Shown: piece by piece, positions 15,120-23,247 of the stretch | Layout of the letters: each line of letters begins with the position of its first letter | Position numbering within the stretch: the first letter of the stretch is position 1 | Assembly (NCBI GenBank): GCA_903889565.1 | Contig: CAISYC010000030.1 | Location: 1-48,512 of the forward strand | DNA from: an uncultured beta proteobacterium | Lineage (GTDB): Bacteria; Pseudomonadota; Gammaproteobacteria; Burkholderiales; SG8-41 | Reading direction: 5' to 3' | DNA: 48,512 nucleotides | Notes under the pieces: model-generated | The model's input: the letters and a program-made list of their open reading frames with translations, nothing else | Told to the model about the DNA's origin: nothing | The model's database searches: none | Position numbers and translations under genes: made by a program

Positions 15120-16495
15120 TGGATTCCCTGGAGGTATGCTTTTGGAAGCGGGGTTGAAAACGTAGTGCCATTGCAAGACGAAACAAATACGACGCCACCA
15201 CCGCCGACCGAAGCGTTCCCGGCGCAGGGGGAGATAACATTAGATACAGCAAGATAAGGTGTGACGGTGTTGTTAGGAGACGACGCCGTCGGAAAAATGG
15301 TTGGGGAAGTGGGAGGTATGGATGCCGACTGGTCTAGGAGAGTCGATGCCAGGGCCGCCTTGGTGGTTGTTAGCGGAGGCCCACCGCAATTATTAGTATT
15401 GGGGGCGCCGAAATTTTTTATGTCATAAACGACAAAATACCCGATTGTTGTCGATGGGTTGCATGGATCGACTGCGCTTGTTGCAGGAAATGTGCAAGGA
15501 GTAGGACTACAAGTGGTTGTAGATGGTAGATAATAAATATTTGCAGGAAGGCATGACGCGCTCGGCGGAGTAACGGTGCAGCTGGCATTTGCCGTTGTGT
15601 TAGCTCTCACAAATCCAATGAGTTCTAATTGCGCCTGTTGGAATGCTGCTGCTACCTGGCTTTCGATAGGTTGAGTAAGGCCGCTTTTCGTCATTGTTAC
15701 AGTGAAGTCCTCGCGTCGAATAATCTGCACGACGTCATCAAAGACCCCGCCAACGTTCGCGGTATTGTCAGTGTTCACGTTCGTGTCACGTATTACCAGA
15801 GAAGGCCCACCACGAATTACATTTCCCACGAGAATCGGAACTGCTGCAGTTAGTGCGCCAGGTGCGTTTGCTGCTTCATCCACGTCAGCCGCATTTATTG
15901 CAGCGACGCGCGCCCCCTGCTGAGTCGAGAAGGCCCCTGCGCCGTTTGGCCCATGAGAAACAATTACCACTACTGCGCCGGCTGGAGGCGAAGCCGCGGG
16001 ATCAGCAATTTTGATAGGTGTGGCTGTCGGAATTGTGCGGGTATACACAGGGATAAGCCCCGGTGCATTCGTATTCGTATTTAAGTTAAAGGGATTTCCA
16101 GTAGTATCGAAAGCCCAGTTAGGCGAAACGTAGTAATCGAACGGATTGGCCCATCCATCGAGAGCAGTCTCTTTTGAAAGTCCTAGGGTGACATATGGAA
16201 TTGGCCCCCAAAGATTCAAACACTGTTTTGTGCCCGCGGTCCAATCTGACGTGTCCTCTACCCCATCAAAATTTGCGTCTGGGCACGGCAGGCGCTTACT
16301 TCGCATCAGGAGTCCAAGTAACGCGTCCTTGATTGCTTGCTGGCGCAGTTGGGTTAACGTCACCGACTCTTTCGCCAGATAAGCGTTTAGTGCCGACAAC
16401 CCCATCGTCAGAGTCATCGCAACGATGAGCACCACGACGGCAATCTCGATGAGCGTAAAGCCAGCGATTTTCTTATGTGCTGTGCGCTTATGCAT
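15116..16495 (-). CDS. Type IV pilin-like protein (pseudopilin) 1, large
   Basis: A 459-residue prepilin-like protein, far longer than a normal major pilin (about 150). An 11-residue basic leader precedes the cleavage site in IAGFTLIEIAVVVLIV, with Glu at +5 and a hydrophobic helix to about residue 36. A conserved early region contains RLPCPDANFDGVED, LWGPIPYVTLGL and DGWANPFDYYV. The remainder is Thr, Asn and Pro rich with many cysteines in short CxxxxC-like pairs, as in secreted adhesin-like domains. It leads the leftward operon, starting 183 bp from the divergent XRE regulator. Minor pilin, adhesin or pseudopilin tip are all possible. Confidence 0.85.
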   Translation of the reverse strand: MHKRTAHKKIAGFTLIEIAVVVLIVAMTLTMGLSALNAYLAKESVTLTQLRQQAIKDALLGLLMRSKRLPCPDANFDGVEDTSDWTAGTKQCLNLWGPIPYVTLGLSKETALDGWANPFDYYVSPNWAFDTTGNPFNLNTNTNAPGLIPVYTRTIPTATPIKIADPAASPPAGAVVVIVSHGPNGAGAFSTQQGARVAAINAADVDEAANAPGALTAAVPILVGNVIRGGPSLVIRDTNVNTDNTANVGGVFDDVVQIIRREDFTVTMTKSGLTQPIESQVAAAFQQAQLELIGFVRANTTANASCTVTPPSASCLPANIYYLPSTTTCSPTPCTFPATSAVDPCNPSTTIGYFVVYDIKNFGAPNTNNCGGPPLTTTKAALASTLLDQSASIPPTSPTIFPTASSPNNTVTPYLAVSNVISPCAGNASVGGGGVVFVSSCNGTTFSTPLPKAYLQGIQ

Positions 16496-16598
16496 GGACA
16501 GTAGGTTAGAAGCTCACACTTCTCGGACCGAGATGGTGATCGAGGCACCATGCCATGATCACGCCGCTTAGATTTGCCAAGTAATATGCTATCTGGCT

Positions 16599-16621
16599 GA
16601 TACTAAGGAAGTCTTAGTATC
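16599..16621. promoter_or_regulatory. Palindromic operator between pseudopilin operon and XRE regulator
   Basis: GATACTAAG (16599-16607) and CTTAGTATC (16613-16621) are perfect 9-bp inverted repeats with a 5-base spacer. The site lies midway between two divergent genes, where a dimeric XRE repressor would bind to control both. Sequences resembling a -35 (TTGCCA, 16575-16580) lie beside it. Binding by the 16679 protein is inference. Confidence 0.65.
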
Positions 16622-16678
16622 GCGTCAACGTCAAAGCTAAGAATCTCTGAGCCTCAGTTGGATTAATGGGGCAAAGGG

Positions 16679-16981
16679 ATGGATGCGGTCTCGGTCGTTG
16701 CGAAGCGCCTGAAAGAAGCGCGGGTTGCGGCAGACATTTCGCAGAAAGAGCTGGGAATCAAAGCAGGAATTGACGAGTTTTCAGCCAGCGCTCGAATCAA
16801 TCAATACGAGCGTGGAAAGCACGCGCCTGACTTTTTGACGGTCGAACGTCTTGCTAAGGTGCTGCGAGTGCCTACCCCGTTCTTCTATGCCAGGGACGAC
16901 GACCTAGCTGAGGCCATTTTGCAATTCGGCAAACTAACTCCGCGGCAACGCCGACAGAACAAGCCTCAACAACGGTCGTAA
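16679..16981 (+). CDS. XRE-family transcriptional regulator
   Basis: A 100-residue Cro/CI-type regulator. The helix-turn-helix spans about residues 8-62: RLKEARVAADISQKELG, then ASARINQYERGKHAPDFLTV and LAKVLRVPTPFFYA. A short C-terminal tail without a ligand or peptidase domain suggests a simple repressor. It is divergent from the pseudopilin operon across a palindrome and probably controls it and itself. The ATG at 16679 is directly preceded by AAAGGG with no proper spacer; an in-frame stop lies shortly upstream, so no better start exists nearby. Confidence 0.85.
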   Translation: MDAVSVVAKRLKEARVAADISQKELGIKAGIDEFSASARINQYERGKHAPDFLTVERLAKVLRVPTPFFYARDDDLAEAILQFGKLTPRQRRQNKPQQRS

Positions 16982-17241
16982 GCTTATCCACAAAGAGCTC
17001 GCCGAGCGATGCGGGCATTCCAGGTCCCACCTGAGCCAAATTGCGTGCGGCAAAGCGAATGACCCACGTCCTACCATTTTGGACTTCGGGTAGGAACGTA
17101 AAACTCACCGCATTTTCCTGTCACCGCTAATCGGTTCCGATTTCTTGGCGCTGCGGAGGAGGTGGAAGAAAATGTATGTTCGCTGCTCGATAATTCTTGC
17201 TGTCACCTAGATTTCACCTATGAAAATCCATCGAATCACGA

Positions 17242-17258
17242 AACACAATTTCAACACA
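17242..17258 (+). repeat. Putative integrase arm site, right
   Basis: AACACAATTTCAACACA differs from the left copy at 337-353 by a single base and has the same orientation. It ends 111 bp before the right tRNA copy. In the circular form the two copies would sit on opposite sides of the crossover region. Confidence 0.5.
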
Positions 17259-17265
17259 CCCAGCC

Positions 17266-17294
17266 TTGAAAATGCTTCTATGACGCGTTATTCT
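17266..17294 (+). promoter_or_regulatory. Possible promoter for the right tRNA copy
   Basis: TTGAAA (17266-17271), a 17-bp spacer and TATTCT (17289-17294) fit a sigma-70 promoter reading toward the tRNA about 75 bp away. It lies within the element, so expression of this copy would depend on element DNA. The match is moderate. Confidence 0.3.
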
Positions 17295-17366
17295 CGGAGC
17301 CGACTTAACTCGAATTATTTAACCAAGAATTGTTGTTATTAAAGACTTTTTGGGGGCATGACGGGT

Positions 17367-17447
17367 GCTGCGCCCGTAGCTCAGCTGGATAGAGTGTCGG
17401 CCTCCGAAGCCGAAGGTCGCCCGTTCGAATCGGGCCGGGCGCACCAA
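17367..17447 (+). repeat. attR: right 81-bp direct repeat containing tRNA-Arg
   Basis: Identical to 198-278 over 81 bp. It marks the right boundary of the element. Chromosomal genes with stronger GC bias start directly after it. Confidence 0.85.
17370..17446 (+). tRNA. tRNA-Arg (anticodon CCG), right copy
   Basis: All 77 bases equal the left copy, including the CCG anticodon loop and the encoded CCA. Both copies look functional. Upstream sequence differs from the left copy and belongs to the mobile element, so this copy would use an element promoter or be silent. Confidence 0.95.
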
Positions 17448-17545
17448 TTTACCATGGCGGATTTTTCACGGCGCCGCGATGCGCCGCAGCGAAAAATTAC
17501 GGCACGTCGAATCTTGTCATTGATCCCAACTTGAACAGCGCAGCG

Positions 17546-18688
17546 ATGTTTGACGCCGATACCCGCCAGCTTGCGTTCAAGCTGCGCCATGGCATGCGCC
17601 CGTCGGCGCTTTTCGATGGCCGGCCCGGGGCGGAGATTTTCAAGGTCGAAGCGCGTCATGTCGGCGGCCATCTGCGCGAAGCCGTCGTCGGTGAGGGCGC
17701 CGGCGGCAGCGCATGGCGCTTTTTGTCGGACGAGGGCTTGCATCTCAAGGGCACCGATCTCGCACCCTTTCCGTTCGGCTATTTCAATGCGGGTTTGCAG
17801 TCCGACCTCATGCGCTGCCTGCGCAATGCGGCGGTGGCGCGCGCGGTTGCCCTCGACTCGCTCGAACTCACGCTCGACAACGAATACTGGCTGACCGGTT
17901 CATTCGCGCTTGGCACGGGCCGCGGCTTTGCGGCGCCGACGCGAATCGAAATTCGCATTGGCAGCGCGGCACCGGCCGACACAGTTGCCGACGTCGTCAA
18001 GGCGGCGGTGGCTGCATCGCCGGCGCTGGCCTTGCTGCGCATGCCGCTCACCAATACCTTCGCGCTCTATATCAATGGCCGTCGCCGCAGGGTTGCGGCG
18101 GGGGCTGCATCGCCGGCTGCCGATGTGGCGGATCCTTTTCTGAAATATGCCGCGGCGCCGCAGGCGGTCGAGCCGGTGTCGATCGTGCCGGTCGAAAAGT
18201 GCGCAATGCGCGAAGCCGGTGAAATCACCATTGCGCCGGCGGCGACGACCACGCGCATCACACGCAAGGTTACCGGACGCGGCCGCTTGCTTGATGCGAG
18301 CGGCTTATGCGAAATCGAAACCTGGCTGCAATTGCCGGGCATGAGCCATTTTTTGTTTCGCACGGATGAAAGCGCAGAGGACCGCGCGCCGTCTGGACTC
18401 GCCCTGGTGTCGGCGGGGCTCGCATTTTGCTACATGACGCAGCTCGCGCGTTATGTCGAGGGCATGCAACTCGGCGTCGATTCGATCCGTCTCGTGCAGT
18501 TCAGCCCGTTTGCAAACGGCACCGCCGCCGGTTTCGATACCCATCTGTTTCTCAATGGCGATGCGCCGGAATCGGCGCAGTCGAATCTGCTGTCGATCGC
18601 CGCGCGCACCTGTTATCTGCATGCAACGATGGGGGACGCGCTCACGCCGCTGATCAGCCTCCGGCACAACGGCATTGCGCTGGACTGA
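17546..18688 (+). CDS. OsmC-like domain protein
   Basis: A protein of about 380 residues, called OsmC-like with moderate confidence from weak resemblance. The pattern of a beta-rich half ending in a hydrophobic segment with SPALALLRMPLTNTF, and a second half ending ARTCYLHATMGDALTPL, suggests a two-domain protein of the OsmC/Ohr type. I do not see the classical pair of catalytic cysteines clearly. ATG 17546 is used; TTG 17531 is in frame just upstream and no strong ribosome binding site favours either. It is the first chromosomal gene after the element. Confidence 0.5.
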   Translation: MFDADTRQLAFKLRHGMRPSALFDGRPGAEIFKVEARHVGGHLREAVVGEGAGGSAWRFLSDEGLHLKGTDLAPFPFGYFNAGLQSDLMRCLRNAAVARAVALDSLELTLDNEYWLTGSFALGTGRGFAAPTRIEIRIGSAAPADTVADVVKAAVAASPALALLRMPLTNTFALYINGRRRRVAAGAASPAADVADPFLKYAAAPQAVEPVSIVPVEKCAMREAGEITIAPAATTTRITRKVTGRGRLLDASGLCEIETWLQLPGMSHFLFRTDESAEDRAPSGLALVSAGLAFCYMTQLARYVEGMQLGVDSIRLVQFSPFANGTAAGFDTHLFLNGDAPESAQSNLLSIAARTCYLHATMGDALTPLISLRHNGIALD

Positions 18689-18766
18689 TATCGTCGGGGC
18701 GGCCGGCGTAGAATCGCCGGCAACCATGAGCCCGATTAAATCGACCGCTCGGGGCGGGCACGCCGC

Positions 18767-19984
18767 GTGAGCCGCCTTCAGCTTCGTTCGCCCGTCGGCA
18801 TGACGGCACTGATGTGCGGCGCCGAAGCCCTGAGCATGACGGGTTTTGCCTGCTATACGACGCTGCTGCCGATCCTGATGAAGGAATGGGAGCTCAGCAA
18901 TACGCAGGCGGGCTTCGTCGGCGGCATTTTTTACACCGGCTACATGGTTGCCGTGCCGGTGCTGGCGAGCCTTACCGATCGCGTTGATTCGCGCAGGGTC
19001 TACGTATTTTCCTGCGTGCTGTCGGCGCTGGGCGCAGTTGGTTTTGCTCTGTTTGCCGACGGTTTGTGGGGCGCGTTGCTGTTTCAATTCATCATCGGTG
19101 CAGGTCTCGGCGGCACCTATATGCCGGGGCTGAAGACACTTACTGATCATCTTGAAGGCCGCGCGCAATCGCGCGCCACCGCGTTCTACACGGCTGCTTT
19201 CGGCGTCGGTTCCAGCATCTCGATCCTGTTGAGCGGCAAGATCGCCGCCACGCTCGGCTGGCCGGCCGCGTTTGCATTCGGCGCCGGCGGCCCGGTGATT
19301 GCTGCGATGCTTGTTTACGCAGGCATGCCCGGTGGCCGCGTGCGCGCGGCGCACGCGGCCTCGCCGGCCTTGCTCGATTTCCGGCCGGTGCTGAAGAACC
19401 GCATGACGCGGTTGTACGTGATTGGCTACTCGCTGCACAACTACGAGTTATTCGGCCAGCGTTCGTGGATGGTGGCTTTTCTGGTGTTCTGCGGCAGCCT
19501 GCAGGCCAAAGGTGCTGGACTGCCGCTCGCAGCGGCGACCTTCGCCGCCATCGTCAACGCACTGGGGCCGGTGATGAGCGTGTGCGGCAATGAATTAGCA
19601 CTGCGCTTCGGTCGCGAGCGCATGATCTTTTTCTTCATGGGGGCGTCAGGCCTCCTCGCCTGCGTACTCGGCTACACTGCGTCGTTGCCGTGGCTGTTCG
19701 TGATTCTGTTGATGTGCGTGCATTACGGCTGCATGCTCGGCGATTCGGGTGCACTGACCTCGGGTGTGATCGCCACCACGTCGCCGGAGCAGCGCGGCGC
19801 CACCATGGCGGTCTATTCGCTGTCGGGATTCACCGCAGCATTTCTGGCGCCGCTGATTTTCGGCGTGGTGCTTGATCTGGCCGGCGGGAACACCAATCCG
19901 GTGGCCTGGGGGCTCGCCTTCGGCAGTATCGGTATCTTCGGCGCGCTGGCGCCGCTGGCGCGCTGGTTGGCGCAGCGCCGCTGA
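18767..19984 (+). CDS. MFS transporter
   Basis: A 405-residue major facilitator with about 12 membrane helices. The loop between helices 2 and 3 has LTDRVDSRRVYV, the family's D-R-x-x-x-R signature. The helix 4-5 region GLGGTYMPGLKTLTDHLEGRAQSRAT resembles sugar/nitrate-type MFS proteins. The substrate is unknown. The start is GTG 18767; ATG 18800 is possible. It lies 78 bp after the OsmC-like gene on the same strand and converges with the leftward cluster, its stop being 10 bp from the next gene's stop. Confidence 0.88.
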   Translation: MSRLQLRSPVGMTALMCGAEALSMTGFACYTTLLPILMKEWELSNTQAGFVGGIFYTGYMVAVPVLASLTDRVDSRRVYVFSCVLSALGAVGFALFADGLWGALLFQFIIGAGLGGTYMPGLKTLTDHLEGRAQSRATAFYTAAFGVGSSISILLSGKIAATLGWPAAFAFGAGGPVIAAMLVYAGMPGGRVRAAHAASPALLDFRPVLKNRMTRLYVIGYSLHNYELFGQRSWMVAFLVFCGSLQAKGAGLPLAAATFAAIVNALGPVMSVCGNELALRFGRERMIFFFMGASGLLACVLGYTASLPWLFVILLMCVHYGCMLGDSGALTSGVIATTSPEQRGATMAVYSLSGFTAAFLAPLIFGVVLDLAGGNTNPVAWGLAFGSIGIFGALAPLARWLAQRR

Positions 19985-19993
19985 CGGCAGGCG

Positions 19994-20548
19994 TTATTTG
20001 CCCGTGTACCAATCGGGCCAGCGTTCCTTCACCCACGCGCCGTCTTCCTTGTACATGTGACAGGCGTTGATCTGGAACGGCCGTTTCGCCGTCTGCGGAT
20101 TGGCGGCGCGGTGATTTTCGCGCGCGCGGTTGGTGGCTTGAAACGCCGTTGTTGCGAGCGGACCGAGCAACTCGACGAGGTGTGTGCAGCCTTTGGCGCC
20201 GCCCAGGTGTTCGAGCATTTTCTTGCGCCAGCCGGGTCCGATCGTGATGCCGATGAGTTGCTTGAAGCTGGGCGTGATCGACGGGCACAGGTTGTAGGGG
20301 CTGGCATCGGTCACGGCTTCGACGTCGCGGATCACCATGTCGAGATCGATGGTCAGGCGCAGCCACATGTTGTGCACCGGTTCACCGGGCTGGCGCGCGC
20401 GACCGGTGTCACGCGCGGTAGTGGCGAAGGCCTTGGTATCGACCAGATGACCCTCGATATCCCACAGGCCGTCGGCGCGTTCATAGCCGCAACACTGGAT
20501 GTCGCGGGTATGCATGAGTTGTCGGGGGGCGGCGGGCGGCAGTGGCAT
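19994..20548 (-). CDS. DUF2889 family protein
   Basis: A 184-residue cytoplasmic protein of the DUF2889 family, function unknown. Recognisable blocks are RDIQCCGYERADGLWDIEGHLVDTK-like opening, the MWLRLTIDLDMVIRDVEAVTD centre, and CTHLVELLGPLATTAFQ. I start at ATG 20548 because the family begins near this point and upstream codons overlap the DUF1289 gene. It is the last gene of the leftward catabolic cluster. Confidence 0.8.
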   Translation of the reverse strand: MPLPPAAPRQLMHTRDIQCCGYERADGLWDIEGHLVDTKAFATTARDTGRARQPGEPVHNMWLRLTIDLDMVIRDVEAVTDASPYNLCPSITPSFKQLIGITIGPGWRKKMLEHLGGAKGCTHLVELLGPLATTAFQATNRARENHRAANPQTAKRPFQINACHMYKEDGAWVKERWPDWYTGK

Positions 20549-20585
20549 GAGCGGACTCCGTGGGTCGTGAATGGCCGTGCGGCGC

Positions 20586-20765
20586 TCAGCGCGACGCGGC
20601 GGTTTTGCGGTGTTCGAGTTCGGCGAGCAGTGCGCGTTGCTGCTCGGGTGTATAGGTGGTCCAGCTGGAAATCTCGTGCAGCGTGCGATAACAGCCGCGG
20701 CAATAACCGCTGGCGTCATCGATCACGCACTCGCGGATGCACGGCGATTCGACGGCGTCGTTCAT
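20586..20765 (-). CDS. DUF1289 small cysteine protein
   Basis: A 59-residue protein of the DUF1289 family. The CIRECVIDDASGYCRGCYRT segment carries four cysteines (C-x3-C-x8-C-x2-C), likely a metal site, followed by the usual EI.SW......R. Its ATG overlaps the stop codon of the HMG-CoA lyase gene as ATGA, so it is translated with it. The family often accompanies acyl-CoA metabolism genes but its role is unknown. Confidence 0.85.
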   Translation of the reverse strand: MNDAVESPCIRECVIDDASGYCRGCYRTLHEISSWTTYTPEQQRALLAELEHRKTAASR

Positions 20766-21676
20766 TTGGCCGCTGCCGGTTTGCCGGCGCGCGCACGCGC
20801 CACGCGCGACTGCGTTTCGCGGCCGAGTGCCGCACAGATGAAGCTGCCGGCGGCGATCAGCTTTTCCATGTCGATGCCGGTCGCGATGCCCATGCCGTCG
20901 AGCATATAAAGCAGGTCTTCCGTGGCGACGTTGCCGGTGGCGCCTTTGGCATAGGGGCAGCCGCCAAGTCCGGCGACCGAACTGTCGAAGGTCGCTACGC
21001 CGCATTCGAGTGCCGCCAGCGTGTTGGCAAGCGCCTGGCCGTAGGTGTCGTGAAAATGGCCGGCGATTTTTGCGACCGGAATATGCTGCGCGACGTCTTC
21101 GATCACTGCGCGCGTCTTGCCCGGTGTGCCGGCGCCGATGGTGTCGGCGATGGTGATTTCATAACAGCCCATCGCATAGAGGGCTCGCGCCACGCGCGTG
21201 ACTTGCGACGGTGCAACCTCGCCCTCATAGGGGCAGCCGAGGCAGACCGAAATATCGCCGCGCACCCTGAGGCCGCGCGCGATCGCTTCGGCGCACACTT
21301 CGTAAAACCGTGCGAGGCCCTCGTCGATCGAGCAATTGGTATTGCGCTGCGAAAACGCTTCGGTGGCGGCGCCGAACACCACCACTTCGTCGCAGCCGGC
21401 TGCGATGGCGGCGTCGAGACCCTTGCGATTGGGTACCAGCACCGGATAGCCGACGCCGGCTTTGCGGCGGATGCCGGCCATCACGGCGGCAGCGTCGGCC
21501 ATCTGCGGCACCCACTTTGGCGAGACGAAGGCGGTCGCCTCGATCACCGGCAGGCCGGCGTCGGTAAGACGGTCGATCAGCTCAATCTTGATTGCGGCCG
21601 GCACCTGTTGCGCTTCGTTCTGCAGGCCGTCGCGCGGACCGACTTCGACGATGCGGACTTTGTTCGGTATGACCAT
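20762..21676 (-). CDS. mvaB: Hydroxymethylglutaryl-CoA lyase
   Basis: A 304-residue HMG-CoA lyase that splits HMG-CoA into acetoacetate and acetyl-CoA, the last step of leucine breakdown. Key motifs are VGPRDGLQNE near the N-terminus (substrate and metal binding), GHFHDTYGQALAN (metal-binding His) and GLGGCPYAKGATGN with the catalytic Cys. Length is normal for bacteria. I chose ATG 21676 since MVIPNKVRIVEVGPRDG is the family's usual opening. It lies 93 bp after the enoyl-CoA hydratase gene on the same strand. Confidence 0.95.
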   Translation of the reverse strand: MVIPNKVRIVEVGPRDGLQNEAQQVPAAIKIELIDRLTDAGLPVIEATAFVSPKWVPQMADAAAVMAGIRRKAGVGYPVLVPNRKGLDAAIAAGCDEVVVFGAATEAFSQRNTNCSIDEGLARFYEVCAEAIARGLRVRGDISVCLGCPYEGEVAPSQVTRVARALYAMGCYEITIADTIGAGTPGKTRAVIEDVAQHIPVAKIAGHFHDTYGQALANTLAALECGVATFDSSVAGLGGCPYAKGATGNVATEDLLYMLDGMGIATGIDMEKLIAAGSFICAALGRETQSRVARARAGKPAAAK

Positions 21677-21769
21677 GACAAGCCTCAAATCACGCCGCAA
21701 AGGGCGCAGGTCAAATCAAAGCCGGAATTCATGCGGGGATTATTCTCATGAAACCGGCGGACTCTGCAG

Positions 21770-22588
21770 CTAACGCCGCCTGGGTTTTTTTACTGTCGAT
21801 GCGGGCACCACCCAGGCGGCGCGCCGTTTTTCGAGAAAAGCACCAAGGCCCTCCTGCGCTTCCGGCGTGGCACGGATCTCGGCGATGGTGTGCGCGGATT
21901 GTTCGACGACCGCGAGGTTGATGTCGGCGTGCGCCACTTTCGCGATCTGGTGTTTGGCGGATACGATCGCCCTGGGGCCGCCGCAATAAAGCTCCGCCAG
22001 CACGTTGCCGATGCGTGCATTGAGCTCGTCGGTCTCGACGATGTCGTGCAGCATGCCGAGGCGAAAGGCCTCGGCGGCATCGAAAATTTCACCGGTCAGA
22101 AAATAACGCCGCGACTGGCGCTCGCCGATCGCTGCCACCACATAGGGGCTGATCATCACCGGCGCAATGCCCAGCCGCACTTCGGTCAGGCGGAAGGTTG
22201 CATCGCGCGAGCCGATCGCGATATCGCAGGCGGCGACGATGCCGACGCCGCCGCCACGCACCGCGCCATGCACCCGCGCGATGGTCGGTTTTTTCAACGA
22301 GTAGACCGTGTGGTAGATCTGGGCGTGCGCCAGCGCCGCCTCGTAATTCTGCTTTTTGGAAAATTTCGCGCTCTTGCGCATGTGGTCGATATCGGCACCG
22401 GCGCAAAAGCTGTCGCCCTGGCCCATGATGACGACGGCGCGCACTTTGGCGTTGGCTTCCAGCGCCTTCAGCGTGGTGATCAACTGCGCGCCCATTTCCG
22501 GATCGAGCGCGTTGTGCACGTCCGGGCGGTTGAGGGCGACGGTGGCGTTGCCGTCGCGATCGATTTGCGACAAGATTTTTTGCGGCAT
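21770..22588 (-). CDS. Enoyl-CoA hydratase/isomerase, probably methylglutaconyl-CoA hydratase
   Basis: A 272-residue crotonase-fold protein. The oxyanion-hole segments SFCAGADIDHMRK and GAVRGGGVGIVAACDIAIGS are present, with a candidate catalytic Glu in RLTEVRLGIAPVMISPYV. Beside HMG-CoA lyase this is most likely a methylglutaconyl-CoA hydratase (liuC type) of leucine degradation, though other enoyl-CoA substrates cannot be excluded. The C-terminus ends in a basic KKPRRR tail. The start is ATG 22588, matching the family start MPQ.I. Confidence 0.88.
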   Translation of the reverse strand: MPQKILSQIDRDGNATVALNRPDVHNALDPEMGAQLITTLKALEANAKVRAVVIMGQGDSFCAGADIDHMRKSAKFSKKQNYEAALAHAQIYHTVYSLKKPTIARVHGAVRGGGVGIVAACDIAIGSRDATFRLTEVRLGIAPVMISPYVVAAIGERQSRRYFLTGEIFDAAEAFRLGMLHDIVETDELNARIGNVLAELYCGGPRAIVSAKHQIAKVAHADINLAVVEQSAHTIAEIRATPEAQEGLGAFLEKRRAAWVVPASTVKKPRRR

Positions 22589-22721
22589 GCGGATTCCAGT
22601 CGGGGCGGGATGATGCGTAGCTATGCGGCGCGCCCGCAGATTCGTGTGCCGTCGATTATATCTGCGCGGGGCGCGTCCGGCTTGTGCCGCCGAACGCGCG
22701 GTGCATGGCGGGCCGCAGCGC

Positions 22722-23243
22722 CTACAGACGCGCGAGTTCCGCGGCGTAGGCTTCGCGCATGGCAGGGTCGAAGCAGGCGAAAATGATTTTTTCGAACGCC
22801 GGCACGGCATCCGCAAGCGTCGCCGTCTCTCGCACCGCAATCGTCACCGCCTGCGCCACCGGGTAGCGATAGACGCCGCAACTGATGGCCGGAAACGCGA
22901 TCGTCCGGATAGCGTGCGCGCGCGCCAATGCCAGGCTCTTGCGATAACAGGAGGCCAGCAGATCCGCCTCGCGCCGGTGGCCGCCCTGCCAGACGGGGCC
23001 CACCGTATGAATGACGAACTTTGCCGGCAGGCGATAGCCGCGTGTGATTTTTGCGTCGCCGGTCGGACAGCCGTTGAGCGTGCGGCATTCTTCCAGCAGC
23101 GCCGGACCGGCGGCGCGATGGATGGCGCCATCAACACCGCCGCCGCCAAGCAGCGATGTATTGGCGGCATTGACGATTGCATCGACCGCGAGGGTCACGA
23201 TGTCGGCTTCCATCGCCTGCAGGATGTCGCGCACTGCCGGCAT
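22722..23243 (-). CDS. Macro-domain protein, ADP-ribose deacetylase type
   Basis: A 173-residue single macro domain. The ligand motifs are clear: [26 protein letters not shown]-type loop (about residues 22-46) and [13 protein letters not shown] later. Homologues such as YmdB remove acetyl from O-acetyl-ADP-ribose or ADP-ribose from proteins. It follows the DsbA-like isomerase gene by 4 bp and belongs to the leftward operon. Confidence 0.93.
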   Translation of the reverse strand: MPAVRDILQAMEADIVTLAVDAIVNAANTSLLGGGGVDGAIHRAAGPALLEECRTLNGCPTGDAKITRGYRLPAKFVIHTVGPVWQGGHRREADLLASCYRKSLALARAHAIRTIAFPAISCGVYRYPVAQAVTIAVRETATLADAVPAFEKIIFACFDPAMREAYAAELARL

Positions 23244-23247
23244 CGGC

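Larger units (their letters stand above)
16982..17369. other. Right end of the element, 388 bp without a gene
   Basis: No gene is seen. The stretch holds one perfect DnaA-box sequence, TTATCCACA, at 16984-16992, the putative right integrase arm repeat (17242-17258) and the inverted decamer GACTTTTTGG at 17344-17353. A possible promoter TTGAAA-17-TATTCT (17266-17294) could drive the right tRNA copy. Confidence 0.5.
198..17447. mobile_element. Integrative element in tRNA-Arg(CCG), ~17.2 kb
   Basis: The segment is bounded by 81-bp perfect direct repeats, each holding a whole tRNA-Arg gene. A tyrosine integrase lies just inside the left end. Replication genes (primase, P4-type helicase, iterons), ArdC-like, RadC-like and annealing proteins and many unknown genes fill it. 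It looks less GC-rich than the chromosome to the right, judged by eye. No virion structural, terminase, conjugation or relaxase gene is seen. A P4-like satellite, a phage-inducible island or an integrated plasmid are all possible; a classic prophage is unlikely. Confidence 0.88.

Noticed and set aside
16984-16992. A perfect DnaA box (TTATCCACA) near the right end of the element, considered as an origin
   Set aside because: Only one box was noticed and no AT-rich unwinding region or iterons lie beside it; the iteron units near the helicase are far better origin candidates.
198-17447. Interpretation as a complete prophage
   Set aside because: No capsid, portal, tail, terminase, holin or lysin gene could be recognised in any frame of the element.
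17381-17743. A minus-strand frame running over the right tRNA
   Set aside because: It begins in the antisense of the tRNA and the OsmC-like gene and has no ribosome binding site.
20057-21751. A 564-codon plus-strand frame over HMG-CoA lyase, DUF1289 and DUF2889
   Set aside because: The minus-strand genes have clear family motifs and ATGA coupling; the plus-strand frame has the low-complexity Arg/Ala/Gly look of an antisense shadow.
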